NCBI RefSeq assembly: GCF_000379525.1
Contig: NZ_KB902408.1
Coordinates: 1 to 64,000, forward strand
Origin: Lamprocystis purpurea DSM 4197
Lineage (GTDB): Bacteria; Pseudomonadota; Gammaproteobacteria; Chromatiales; Chromatiaceae
Length of the DNA: 64,000 nucleotides
Reading direction: 5' to 3'
In this document: positions 43,442 through 52,016 of the stretch, piece after piece
Numbering within the stretch: position 1 is the stretch's first letter
Layout of the letters: every line of letters begins with the position of its first letter
Notes under the pieces: model-generated
Database searches by the model: none
What the model was told of the DNA's origin: nothing
What the model saw: the letters and a program-made list of their open reading frames with translations, nothing else
Position numbers and translations under genes: made by a program

Positions 43442-44340
43442 TGAAACAACTGATCGTCCTGAGCGGCAAGGGCGGTACCGGCAAGACCAGCGTCACCGCC
43501 GCCTTTGCGCACCTGGCCGCGGGGGGGCGGCTGGCCGGTCAGGTGGTGATCGCCGACGCCGATGTCGATGCCGCCAACCTGGAACTGGTGCTGCAACCCC
43601 AGGTGCTGGAAACCCAGCCGTTCCAGGGCGGGCAGGTGGCCGTGATCGATCAGGACACCTGCCTGGTGTGCGGCGGCTGTGCGGATGTCTGTCGGTTCGA
43701 TGCGATCATCGAGCGCGACGGCCAGTACCTGGTCGACCCCATCGCCTGTGACGGGTGTGCCGCCTGTGTTTATCAATGTCCGACCGAGAGCATCCACATG
43801 GAGCCGCAGGTGGCGGGCAAGTCCTATGTCTCGGAAAGCCGTTACGGGCCGCTCTATCACGCCAACCTGGACCCCGGGCAGGAAAACTCCGGCAAGCTGG
43901 TGACCCTGGTCAAACAGCGTGCCCGGTTGCGCGCGCTGGACGATGACCGGCAACTGGTGCTGGTGGACGGGCCGCCCGGTATCGGCTGTCCGGTCATCGC
44001 GGCGGCGTCCGGCGCCGACCTGGCGCTCATCGTCGCCGAGCCGACCGCGGCCGGTGTGCACGACATGCAGCGGGTGCTGGGTACCTTGCGCCATTTCGGC
44101 GTCCCGGCGCTGGTCTGCATCAACAAGGCGGACATCTACCCGGAGGGCGCCGCGGCGATCGAGACCTCCTGCCGCGCGGACGGCGTGGCGACCGTCGGCC
44201 GGATTCCCTTCGATGCGACCGTGGCCACTGCCATGGTGGCCGGGGAAGCCGTGACCGCCTTTCGGCCCGCGGCCCCGGCCAGTCTTGCCATTGCCGCGGT
44301 CTGGGAGCGTGTCCTTGCGTCCCTGGAAGCGCCGGCATGA
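43438..44340 (+). CDS. MinD/Mrp-family P-loop ATPase with inserted ferredoxin domain, second copy
   Basis: 300 residues, paralogue of the preceding gene and overlapping it by 4 nt (ATGA). It has LSGKGGTGKTSVT, ADADVDAANLELVL, then CLVCGGCADVCRFDAI and CDGCAACVYQCPTESI, then VDGPPGIGCPVIAA and VAEPTAAGVHD. The two ATPases probably form a heterodimer, as proposed for similar pairs. ATG at 43438 chosen for the overlap; 43441 is possible. Confidence 0.88.
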   Translation: MMKQLIVLSGKGGTGKTSVTAAFAHLAAGGRLAGQVVIADADVDAANLELVLQPQVLETQPFQGGQVAVIDQDTCLVCGGCADVCRFDAIIERDGQYLVDPIACDGCAACVYQCPTESIHMEPQVAGKSYVSESRYGPLYHANLDPGQENSGKLVTLVKQRARLRALDDDRQLVLVDGPPGIGCPVIAAASGADLALIVAEPTAAGVHDMQRVLGTLRHFGVPALVCINKADIYPEGAAAIETSCRADGVATVGRIPFDATVATAMVAGEAVTAFRPAAPASLAIAAVWERVLASLEAPA

Positions 44341-44633
44341 AGGAAACCGCCTTGGAACAGGCCGTGCTCGCGCGGCTGCAGTCGGTCATTGATCCCGAAA
44401 CCAACACCGATGTGGTGCGGATGCGCCTGGTGGAGGGTGTGCGGGCCGATCCGGACGGGCGGGTGCATTACACCTTTCGCCCATCGTCCTTTGTCTGTCC
44501 GTTGGCCGTCTCCCTGGCCGTGGACATCAAGAAAGCCGTGGCCCAAGTGCCCGGCGTGACCTCGCAAGCCATCACCGTCAGCGGTTATGTGCAGGCAGAG
44601 GTTTTGCAACACTCGATTAATCAGGAACTTTGA
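44337..44633 (+). CDS. DUF59/MIP18-family iron-sulfur assembly protein
   Basis: 98 residues. LEQAVLARLQSVIDPETNTDVVRMRLV is the DUF59 (MIP18/PaaD/SufT) opening, and VCPLAVSLAVDIKKAV holds the conserved cysteine. Family members help load iron-sulfur clusters on target proteins. It overlaps the preceding ATPase by 4 nt, supporting a cluster-assembly role for the operon. Confidence 0.85.
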   Translation: MKETALEQAVLARLQSVIDPETNTDVVRMRLVEGVRADPDGRVHYTFRPSSFVCPLAVSLAVDIKKAVAQVPGVTSQAITVSGYVQAEVLQHSINQEL

Positions 44634-44634
44634 T

Positions 44635-45018
44635 ATGAGAATCGCAGTCACCGCGGAAAGCAACGACGGGCTCGACAGCCTGGTCGCCCAGCATTTTGGC
44701 CACGCGGCCTTCTTTGTGCTGGTGGACATGGATAACGGTGTGATGACCGCCACCGAGTCGCTGGCCAACCCCTTTGCCGAGGCGCACGAGCCCGGCCAGA
44801 TCCCCGATTTCATCAAGGCGCAGAACGCCAATGTGATTCTGAGCGGCGGCATGGGCGGACGTGCCATCGGGTTCTTCGAGCAGGCCGGCATCCAGGCCGC
44901 GACCGGTGCGCGCGGCACGGTCCGCGAAGCGCTGGAACACTTCCTGGGCGGCCAACTGACCGCCGCGGCCCCCTGCGCGGAAAGCGTGGAGCACGGGCAC
45001 AAACACAGTCACGACTAG
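44635..45018 (+). CDS. second NifX-like metallocluster-binding protein with His-rich tail
   Basis: 127 residues: MRIAVTAESNDGLDSLVAQHFGHAAFFVLVDMD, then ANVILSGGMGGRAIGFFEQAGIQ, the NifX/orange-protein fold. The C-terminus CAESVEHGHKHSHD is rich in His and could bind metal. It starts 1 nt after the DUF59 stop. With the first gene of the operon it gives two NifX-like proteins around two ATPases, the arrangement that recalls the orange-protein complex. Confidence 0.83.
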   Translation: MRIAVTAESNDGLDSLVAQHFGHAAFFVLVDMDNGVMTATESLANPFAEAHEPGQIPDFIKAQNANVILSGGMGGRAIGFFEQAGIQAATGARGTVREALEHFLGGQLTAAAPCAESVEHGHKHSHD

Positions 45019-45058
45019 TCGACTGCGCATGCGTTCAAGATCCGTATGGGCGACTGTA

Positions 45059-45147
45059 GGGGCGACTTCAGTCGCCCCCTGCGTCGGTAGATCCTTTCCC
45101 GGCAATCAGCTCAGTTGCGGGGTCATTCCGGCAGGATGCCGGAATCC
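45059..45147. repeat. two hairpins after the NifX/MinD operon
   Basis: GGGGCGAC-ttca-GTCGCCCC at 45059-45078 and ATTCCGGCA-gga-TGCCGGAAT near 45126-45146. The first could act as a terminator although no T-run follows. Both lie between the operon and the convergent membrane-protein gene. Confidence 0.55.
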
Positions 45148-45182
45148 AATCGCGCCGGGCGCGGTTTAGTTGACCCCGAGCT

Positions 45183-46208
45183 TCAGGTTCGGCGATTGGG
45201 TTGCCGAAATGTGAGAACGGTCCGTGCGAAGATCCAGACCACGAGTGCGACGCTGAACATCTCTGCCGTTTCTTCCGCGAGCAGGCTGACCCGCGCTATC
45301 ACTTCGCCCTGCTTGATCACTCCAATAGTGACCAAATGCGCGTGCAGATTCTCAATGCCGATCGACCCGCCGAGAAAAAGGCCGCCGGCGAAGATCAAGA
45401 TGGCGAAATCCCGAGTCGATAGAACCTTCCAGAATCCGCGGGCGAGCACCAGCCCGATGGCGAGCGCGAGGGGGAAGAAAACGAGTGTCCAGGGTCGGAT
45501 CCGCCAATTGCCGATTTCGATGATGCCGCGTGTTCCGTCTTGGCTCCAGCTATGGGCAGCAACCAAGTAACCGACGTGCTCATGGATCGTGAGAAGCTCG
45601 TCCATCGCCATGTAGAGCAAGATGGTTCCGGCGAAAGGCCAGGCCCAGGTCCACATGCGTTCCTGGCGCGGTATCACACGATAACCGGCGAACGCTAGCC
45701 CACTGGCTAAACCAAGCTGCATACTCGAAAAAAGGGCAGGTAAATTGAACTCGTCATCGAATCCAAAGAGTGCGCGCAAATAGCCATAATACGCGAGTCC
45801 GCGGCCATGTGTCAGCCAAAACGCTGTCGCTAAAAGTAGTTGACAGCACAGGAGAACAAAAAATAACCCACGCGCCTTCGCGTTCCCATCGGCGGTATCC
45901 CACCAGTGCTGGAGATCGCGGCGCCTCAGGTAGGTGCTCATACCAATCATTGCGAGGAGTTGCAGGCCGGCATTAACGAGCGCCGCGTGATAGATGACAA
46001 AGGTGTTGACCTGCATTGCTCCGACAACGTTTATCGGTGCGGTTAACACTGCGAGTACGACCGCGGAAACTACTGCCACCAACAATGCCATCAGGGTGCA
46101 GCGAATCAACACGCGCATCCATGTCGCGTCTTCGTCGGTGTTGATCGACTGGCGGCGTTCGCCGGCAATAAGCGACGCCTGGCCATGGCTGTCTGCAGCA
46201 AGGCTCAT
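45183..46208 (-). CDS. polytopic membrane protein of unknown function with acidic/His motifs
   Basis: 341 residues with about nine hydrophobic segments after a 30-residue soluble N-terminus. Conserved-looking polar motifs lie inside or next to the helices: MDELLTIHEHVG (about residue 205), ENLHAHL (about 285) and LLAEETAEMF (about 308). Grouped Asp, Glu and His in membrane segments suggest a metal-dependent intramembrane enzyme, but I cannot name a family. A GAGG seven bases before the ATG supports the start. Confidence 0.6.
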   Translation of the reverse strand: MSLAADSHGQASLIAGERRQSINTDEDATWMRVLIRCTLMALLVAVVSAVVLAVLTAPINVVGAMQVNTFVIYHAALVNAGLQLLAMIGMSTYLRRRDLQHWWDTADGNAKARGLFFVLLCCQLLLATAFWLTHGRGLAYYGYLRALFGFDDEFNLPALFSSMQLGLASGLAFAGYRVIPRQERMWTWAWPFAGTILLYMAMDELLTIHEHVGYLVAAHSWSQDGTRGIIEIGNWRIRPWTLVFFPLALAIGLVLARGFWKVLSTRDFAILIFAGGLFLGGSIGIENLHAHLVTIGVIKQGEVIARVSLLAEETAEMFSVALVVWIFARTVLTFRQPNRRT

Positions 46209-46741
46209 GGAAGGTCCTCAGGTATCGCTGTCAGGGAGCAGCGGTTATATTTTGTTACGATATTATGGCGGTGGTGGCGATCCTCAAGCAGTCGACTATT
46301 AGCGAGGTCAAGATCTTATGCCCACCGCACATGCCAAGGCACCTTGAAAGGTGCCGCTGATCCCGCATCGCGTGCCGCGGCATTCCCCGTCTCAGCGCCG
46401 CCTGAGCCTCAGTCGGCGCGACCGTTTGCCAAGCCAGTACACGTTACTCCGCCACCGGCGGCAACACTGATCGCGTCGAACATTGGTACCTGGCGGACCA
46501 GATCGGTCTTGCGCGGTGCGCGGGTCGAGCCCCGGTCGGCGATCACTCGCGCCACACCCACCCTCTTTGCGGATCACAAGTGGGGCTCGCGCAACGTCCA
46601 TCCGGTGTAGAATAGCGGGGCAGGCGGGCACTGCTGTGCCTGAGGATCGATCGGTCACTGCCCCAAGCCGTGACTTTTACCTGATCCCGCCCGAATCGGA
46701 GCCCGCCCGCGAGCGGCGGCCCCTAGAGGGACAACGACTCA
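46209..46741. other. 533-bp gap before tRNA-Leu
   Basis: No gene, repeat copy or RNA could be supported here. It contains several open frames on both strands with no family resemblance. Confidence 0.4.
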
Positions 46742-46826
46742 GCGCGGATGGCGGAATTGGTAGACGCCCTGGATTTAGGTTCCAGTGGGGCAACCCGTGG
46801 GGGTTCGAGTCCCCCTCCGCGCACCA
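46742..46826 (+). tRNA. tRNA-Leu (anticodon UAG)
   Basis: GCGCGGA at 46742-46748 pairs with TCCGCGC at 46816-46822, and CCA is encoded at 46824-46826. The anticodon stem CTGGA/TCCAG encloses the loop TTTAGGT with anticodon TAG. A long variable arm (as in class II tRNAs) and GGTTCGAGT in the T-arm are present. Immediately downstream lie remnants of a tyrosine recombinase, so its 3' end was probably the attachment site of an integrated element. Confidence 0.95.
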
Positions 46827-46862
46827 TTCAATATCAAGCCTTTACACCGTTTTTTCGGGTGA

Positions 46863-47141
46863 CTAGCCTGGCTCTCCGGTGGCAACGTGACGTAGACGTG
46901 ACGCATCGAAGCGGGCCACCGTCGATCGCAAGTTCTCCGGAGCCAAGTGCGCGCACCGCTCTGTCATCATGATCGTGCTGTGACCGAGAAGGTCACGGAT
47001 CTCTCCGCCATGGGCGCGCCGTCGGTTACCAACCACGCGGCTCAGGTGTGTCGCAGGTCGTGGGGATGGAAATCCGTGATCCCAGCATCACGACACGCCC
47101 GGGCGAAGGCGTCGCGGATATCCACGACCCGCTGCCCCTGA
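46863..47141 (-). pseudogene. decayed tyrosine recombinase (integrase) C-terminus
   Basis: Read on the minus strand, VDIRDAFARACRDAGITDFH is followed by PHDLRHT, the conserved box with the catalytic Arg. An in-frame TGA follows, then AAWLVTDGAPMAE, a 2-nt frameshift, and IRDLLGHSTIMMTERCAHLAPENL. The nucleophile normally read as Y in TERYAHL is Cys here. One stop, one frameshift and the lost tyrosine show that it is dead. Position directly after tRNA-Leu fits a former genomic-island integrase. Confidence 0.7.
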
Positions 47142-47145
47142 TCGA

Positions 47146-47435
47146 TGAACTGATTCGCAGCCACAGTTCACCGGCCGGGAAGGCGGCGCTGAGGAGCCTT
47201 AGGTTGTTGGGGGCCACGGCGATTCTTGACGACGGCGAAGCCCGTAAGGCCGCTCGCACGCTCGGCATCTGTCTGGACGGGAACGCTCGGCCTCGTGATT
47301 GCCGGTGCCAGGTCCGGCCAGATCAGCTCGGCGACCCAGGTCATTCGTGAACTGCGAGCCGCAGGGTTGCGGCTCGATGATCGGGCGATCACCGATGCGC
47401 TGGCCCGCTTTTTGGGTGAAACCTGGATTCCGTGA
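47146..47435 (+). pseudogene. PIN-domain (DUF3368-type) toxin remnant with frameshift
   Basis: ATAILDDGEARKAARTLGI in one frame continues after a shift near 47280 as GTLGLVIAGARSGQISSATQ and VIRELRAAGLRLDDRAITDALARFLGE to the TGA at 47433-47435. The pieces together give the C-terminal half of a DUF3368-type PIN toxin. The N-terminal half is missing. Its stop overlaps the GTG of the next gene. Confidence 0.6.
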
Positions 47436-47734
47436 TCGGACAGCGGCTCTTACGCGCCCGCAAGGCGGCCGGTCCCTCGTTGCGCGAGCTGGCGGAACGG
47501 ACCTGCGTGAGCCACACGGCCATCAGTAAGTTTGAGAAAGGGCTGCTGACGCCATCCTCTGGCCAGTGGCTATGTCGCCTGTTCAAAGAGCGGGGCTGGC
47601 GCAAACATGAGCCTGGCGCACTCTATCCGCCCGAGGAGACGATCCTCTTCAAACAGTTGGTCTTCCATGCCTTAGGCGAAGACTTGGTCGATGAGTCGAA
47701 AGCGGCCGAGCTTTTAGGGCGACCAAGCTGTTGA
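47432..47734 (+). pseudogene. HTH-ImmA-type regulator with the middle deleted
   Basis: The N-terminus is a clean XRE helix-turn-helix (IGQRLLRARKAAGPSLREL then VSHTAISKFEKGLLTPSSGQ). It then jumps to FKQLVFHALGEDLVDESKAAELLG, which I recognise as the far C-terminus of HTH plus ImmA-peptidase antitoxins. The HExxH peptidase part between them is absent. At 100 residues it is about a quarter of the family length. The open frame could still make a small DNA-binding protein. Confidence 0.55.
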
Positions 47735-48640
47735 TCCTCGACTACTGCTATGCCGAGGCCGCTGCGGATGGCTGGCAGCCGAAGCGCTACGACAACCTAC
47801 GGATACTGGTTTCGACCAAGAGTCTGGTCCGCGCCAAGGAGATCGACGGACTCGACGGCGGCATCTTCACCCATTGTCTGTGCGAGGCACTGACCGATGA
47901 ACAGCATCGGCGGCCCTGTGGGGCGGATGCGTTGGTCGATGCCGACGGCGCTATCTACTCCGACCGTTTGCTCCGCTGGCTGAAATCGCGTATCCCGATT
48001 GTCGGGCGGCAATATGTGCACGACGCGTCCTTTCACTTTCCGGAGCCGATCGGCGATTCGGGTCAGGACCAGCCGTTTCTGATCGCCCGTGTTCCTGTCC
48101 TGACATCGGCTGCCTCCCTCGGCTCCCCGAACGAATTGCTGTTGTTTTAACCGATGCCATCAATGCGGGCGACGACTGTGTGCTTTTTGGTGAAGGCGGC
48201 ATCGGTAAGACAACCTATCTTCTGGATCTCTCGCGTGCGATGCTGGATGCCGAGCGTTCGCGGATTCCACTCGATATCGATGCAGCGCCGTGGGCGTACA
48301 GTAATATTGGGATCTTCGACTATTTGGCGACCGGTCTCCCAGCCACGAAGTATCGCGGGCCTTGATCACGGTTCCGGCCACGGGACATCGTAGGGTGGAC
48401 AAGCGCAGCGCAGTCCACCAGCGGCGGCGCGGGATTCGGTGGACTGCGCTAGCGCTTGTCCACCCTACGGCCGGAACGATGATCAAGGCCGTATCGCGTG
48501 ATAGTCCAGGCATTGCTCAATCTTGCCGACGCAGGTACTCTTACCCTCGCGATCAACGGATGGAACGAACGTTCGCGCCCGCGCGAGCGAGCCGACGGCT
48601 ACCGCCTTACGGGAGTTATTGGCTGCGTTAGAATGCCGAA
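47719..48640 (+). pseudogene. caspase-like / NACHT-type P-loop protein gene, broken by frameshift and by a mobile repeat
   Basis: Frame 1 (to 48150) begins in mid-domain with ATKLLILDYCYAE, placed like the catalytic Cys strand of caspase-fold peptidases, and runs through LDGGIFTHCLCEALT. It ends at TAA in NELLLF. Shifting frame continues VLTDAINAGDDCVLFGEGGIGKTTYLLDL, a Walker A of a NACHT/STAND ATPase. At 48357 the B1 repeat is inserted with an exact 8-bp duplication. Past it the same frame resumes as VIVQALLNLADAGTLTLAINGWNE, the Walker B region. The N-terminus and the C-terminal sensor part are missing. It was probably a conflict or defence protein. Confidence 0.6.
48358..48490 (+). repeat. 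GGCC-TIR mobile repeat, type B (copy B1), inserted in a gene with exact 8-bp duplication
   Basis: 133 bp. Terminal inverted repeats of 22 bp lie at 48358-48379 (GGCCTTGATCACGGTTCC...) and 48469-48490 (...GAACGATGATCAAGGCC). Inner hairpin arms are CGTAGGGTGGACAAGCGC and GCGCTTGTCCACCCTACG. GTATCGCG occurs directly before (48350-48357) and directly after (48491-48498). Deleting the element plus one flank restores the reading frame of the caspase/NACHT gene across the site. Confidence 0.88.
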
Positions 48641-48975
48641 GGTGGGAATATGGCCGTCCCGCGGATGAGCCGCGACACCGTGATTCGGAGAATGGTGCAC
48701 CTTGGACAGATGCATTGACCTGAGCGGAGGGTTGTGTGGATTACCGGATACCGTATCGTGCCTGGTGGCTTCTCGCTTCTCTCGCTCCCACGCTCCCGCA
48801 TGGGACTGTCGAGCGGGCGCTCCGCGTCCCGTTTGCTCCCCCGGGAACGCAAGCGTTCGCACCGGCTCCACCGCCGACGCGTGGGAGCCGCAGGCATAGA
48901 ACCCGACCAACCAGCATGGAGGTCGTGCCCGAACCGCCCACGGCGTTGGGCCTTGGCGGATCGCTTCGTCCCCGC
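48641..48975. other. gap between gene remnants and the VWA operon
   Basis: No intact gene. It contains a CTCCCACGC...GCGTGGGAGCC palindrome-like pair (about 48785-48892), loosely resembling sequence near 59470-59500. Confidence 0.4.
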
Positions 48976-49065
48976 CTACGACCCCGGCCCGAACGCGACC
49001 TTGCCATAGACCTCGACGAGCGGCAGCACGGTGTCGAGTACGGTCAGCGGTACGTCCGCGTTCAT
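48976..49065 (-). CDS. 29-residue ORF coupled to the VWA gene, probably the stump of a third operon gene
   Basis: MNADVPLTVLDTVLPLVEVYG then KVAFGPGS and TAG. Its ATG overlaps the stop of the preceding VWA gene (ATGA), as in a coupled operon. It is too short for a domain and reads like the first residues of a longer protein whose remainder was lost in the remnant-filled DNA beyond. Confidence 0.35.
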   Translation of the reverse strand: MNADVPLTVLDTVLPLVEVYGKVAFGPGS

Positions 49066-50873
49066 TTCACTGCAAACACCTCCCCCTTGGGCGCGAACGG
49101 CAGGCGCCGGCCCTCCGGCAGCAAGAAGGCGTGGTCGAAGGCAATGTCCACCGCGTCTTCGCAATCCCCATCCGTAATCACCAATAGCGGGCCCTGCCGG
49201 GGAAACTCCCCGCGCTCGGCGAGGCGGCGGAGGCAATCGACTCCCGGTTGCAGCACCGTGCCGCCCCGACCTTTCAGCGTAAAGCGCTCCAGCAGGCGTT
49301 CCGGCTCCACCCAACCGCTGTCATACGCGGCGGCATCGCAACACACCAGGCGGACCGCATACACGTCACGGGCGAGACTGTAGCTGGCGATGGCGCCCAG
49401 CGCCTTGCCCAGCAGTTGCGGCGGCATCGACCCGGAGGTGTCGAGCACCACGCCAAAGATCCGGCTCTTGCGCTCTTCCTCCGGCGGTTTGAGAGGTGAC
49501 GGTCGGGGGATGCCGGGGGTGGCGGACTGACGGCGCGAGGGTCGGGCGTAGCTGCGGCGCAGTTCCGGCGGCGGAAACCGCTCGTCGAACCAGTCCGCCA
49601 GCCGCACATCCCAGGGGATCGGCGGCTGGCTGAGGCTGCGGATCTCCTCGATCAGCCCCGCCGGGACGGTGCCGCGCCCGCCGCCGAACAGACACCGCTC
49701 CAGCCCTTGCGCCAGGGCACGGCGGCAGTATTCCTCGGCATCCACAAAAGGCCCGTCCCGCGCTTCGCCCAACATATCCGGCTGACCGGGGCCGCGCAGT
49801 GTGGCGAGCTTGCGGGCGCGGCGCAGATCGCGGGCCAGCAGATCGTAGACCTCCTCCGCACTGTGCTTGGCCAAGGCGGCATCGTGCAACAGGCCCAAAG
49901 CGGGCGGTGTACCGACACCCATGTCGATCAGCCAGGCGTTGACCAGGAAATCGCAGGCGACATTCCACAGCAACGGATCGCGTCCGCGCCGCCGGGAGCC
50001 GTGGTTCAACCCGGCATGCAGCAGCTCGTGGGCGAACACAAAGAGCGCCTCCGGATGGCTCAGCCGTGCCGCCGGATTCATCCAAATCCGCCGCGCGCCC
50101 ACATCGATTGCCGCCACCTGGATGTCGTAGTGCCGGCACTGCGCCAGGTCTTCCTCCAGATCGAAACCGGCGGCCAGGGCGCCCAGCAAGGGGTAGCTAT
50201 CCATCAACCGGCGCTTGGCCCGCTGGGCCGGGCTGTCGGCCACGGTGACCCGACCGGCGGCGGTCTCCCGCCCCCCGACCACCCGCAAGGCGCGGCCCAC
50301 GCCTTGGGCGATGCCCTCCGCCAGCAAGGCGGGCCAGTCCGGCGGCTTGCGCCAACGGTCGCCGCCCGTGCCGTCGAGCCCCACGAACAGCGGCCGGTCC
50401 CCGCACCACGATCGCTGCCATTGCGCCAGGGACGGCTCGACGCCATCGGCACACCACCGGCTGAAAAAGGTGTCCTCACCCCCGGCAGGAACCACGACCG
50501 GCCCATGCCACAAGACCTCCGGCGCTTGCCCCAGTTTCAACTCTTCGCAGAACCGCTCGGCACTGAGCAGGCAGGCGGTCTCCCAGAGGTCCTGCGGTGG
50601 ACGTCCGCGCACCATGCCGAAGCCCAGACAGACCGCGGCGATGCCGATCACCCGTGCCCATTCCTCGGGTGCCGCACGGCGGGTCGGATGCAGATACACC
50701 GACCCCTTGGGCGTGACGGCCAGCCAGCCTTTATCAGCGACAAACAGGTGGGTCTTGTCGGGGATGAAATGGATCTCCCCGAGCAGGGGCAACAGCACCG
50801 CTTTCTCCCGCAGCAAGGCGATCCCGGCATCGCGGGCCGCTTGCGCCGGGTCGGGGCGTCGCGGGCGGGCCAT
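49062..50873 (-). CDS. putative metallopeptidase with VWA-like C-terminal domain (DUF2201-type)
   Basis: 603 residues. In the middle, ALFVFAHELLHAGLNHGSRR is a zinc-peptidase HExxHxxxxxH motif (about residue 290). The C-terminal third has VVLDTSGSMPPQLL, the MIDAS metal site of a von Willebrand A domain, and VITDGDCEDAVD. The protein is soluble. It is paired with a MoxR-type ATPase whose stop is 3 nt upstream. MoxR/VWA pairs act as chaperones that activate or insert metal into target proteins, and some belong to the vWA-MoxR ternary conflict systems described by Aravind and colleagues; which applies here is open. Confidence 0.82.
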   Translation of the reverse strand: MARPRRPDPAQAARDAGIALLREKAVLLPLLGEIHFIPDKTHLFVADKGWLAVTPKGSVYLHPTRRAAPEEWARVIGIAAVCLGFGMVRGRPPQDLWETACLLSAERFCEELKLGQAPEVLWHGPVVVPAGGEDTFFSRWCADGVEPSLAQWQRSWCGDRPLFVGLDGTGGDRWRKPPDWPALLAEGIAQGVGRALRVVGGRETAAGRVTVADSPAQRAKRRLMDSYPLLGALAAGFDLEEDLAQCRHYDIQVAAIDVGARRIWMNPAARLSHPEALFVFAHELLHAGLNHGSRRRGRDPLLWNVACDFLVNAWLIDMGVGTPPALGLLHDAALAKHSAEEVYDLLARDLRRARKLATLRGPGQPDMLGEARDGPFVDAEEYCRRALAQGLERCLFGGGRGTVPAGLIEEIRSLSQPPIPWDVRLADWFDERFPPPELRRSYARPSRRQSATPGIPRPSPLKPPEEERKSRIFGVVLDTSGSMPPQLLGKALGAIASYSLARDVYAVRLVCCDAAAYDSGWVEPERLLERFTLKGRGGTVLQPGVDCLRRLAERGEFPRQGPLLVITDGDCEDAVDIAFDHAFLLPEGRRLPFAPKGEVFAVK

Positions 50874-50876
50874 GGC

Positions 50877-51947
50877 TCAGGCCTTGGCCTTATCGTGTCC
50901 GGCCAGACGCGGCAGGTCGCGGGCCACTTCCACCAGGAACCAGGTCGGCAGGCGTCGCCCCTCGTCATCTTCCGCCAGCACCGACTGGGCGATTTCCACA
51001 CTGATGCGGGCCAGCTCCTTGAGCCGGTCTTTCGCGCGCATCGCCAACTGCTGGTGCTCGCCCCGCCGGTCGGCCTCGTCCTGCGGCAACTCCTTACGCA
51101 ACAGTCCGCGCAGCGACTGCGCCAGGAAATACAGGATATCGCGATCACCCGGCGCATCCGGCCAATGCGCGTCGCCCTTGAGGATCGCGGCGAGGGTATG
51201 CTTTTGCTGAATTTGTTTCAGGAACCCCTTGAACTGGCCGGCGTGGGGTGGACTGAGCAAACCGAACGCCAGGGCCTCCAGCAAGGTGTTGTCCATGGTG
51301 CCGCTGAACGAATGCAGCGCGTCCGACAGCATGTGCCAGGAGCGCGGTGTGGAAAACGGCTCCTCATGCTTCGGCGGCTCGCTCCACAGATGATCCGGCC
51401 GCAGTTGCAGGTATTCGACCACCCAGGGATGAATACCGCCCTGATTGATCGCCCAGTCCAGCCACTGCCGATGATCGGCGCGCAAATGGATATGGGCGAG
51501 GCGGTTGATCAGCGCGGAGGGCATCGGCTTGACGATGGCCGCGTCCTTGGCGCGGTTGCCGGCCCCGATCACCAGGGTGCCCTGCGGCAACCGATACTCG
51601 CCCACCCGTTGATCCAGGATCAGCGAATAAAAGGCCTTTTGGATTTCATGGCTGGCGGCATTGAGCTCGTCCAGGAACAGCACGAAGGGCTCCCGGCGCA
51701 CGATATTGGCGGGCGGAAAAAAGCGCGAACAATCGCCGTCGATCTGCGGCACCCCCAGCAAGTCCTCGGGGGCCAGTTGGCTGCCCAACAAGGACACGCA
51801 TTCCAGCCCCAGTTCCTTGGCGAAGCGGTTGACCAAGGCGGTCTTGCCGATGCCCGGCGCGCCCCACAAGAACACCGGGCGCACCACGGCGACATTCAGC
51901 AGGAACTCGAAGGCTTGGTTGAGGGTGAGTTGGATGGCGGGGTTCAT
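50877..51947 (-). CDS. MoxR-type AAA+ ATPase
   Basis: 356 residues. Walker A is FLWGAPGIGKTALV, followed by LGSQLAPEDLLGVPQI; Walker B is FVLFLDELNAAS; sensor 1 is VIGAGNRAKD. The C-terminal 130 residues are helical. It forms a hexamer that uses ATP to remodel partners of the VWA protein encoded next to it. The upstream region is occupied by repeat A2, so the promoter has probably been displaced or is provided by the repeat. Confidence 0.87.
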   Translation of the reverse strand: MNPAIQLTLNQAFEFLLNVAVVRPVFLWGAPGIGKTALVNRFAKELGLECVSLLGSQLAPEDLLGVPQIDGDCSRFFPPANIVRREPFVLFLDELNAASHEIQKAFYSLILDQRVGEYRLPQGTLVIGAGNRAKDAAIVKPMPSALINRLAHIHLRADHRQWLDWAINQGGIHPWVVEYLQLRPDHLWSEPPKHEEPFSTPRSWHMLSDALHSFSGTMDNTLLEALAFGLLSPPHAGQFKGFLKQIQQKHTLAAILKGDAHWPDAPGDRDILYFLAQSLRGLLRKELPQDEADRRGEHQQLAMRAKDRLKELARISVEIAQSVLAEDDEGRRLPTWFLVEVARDLPRLAGHDKAKA

Positions 51948-52016
51948 CTGAGGATCGAAAATGGCGCGACGGTGGTGAATTTCAACCAGGAGATTCTGGT
52001 TGATGGTGATAACGCG

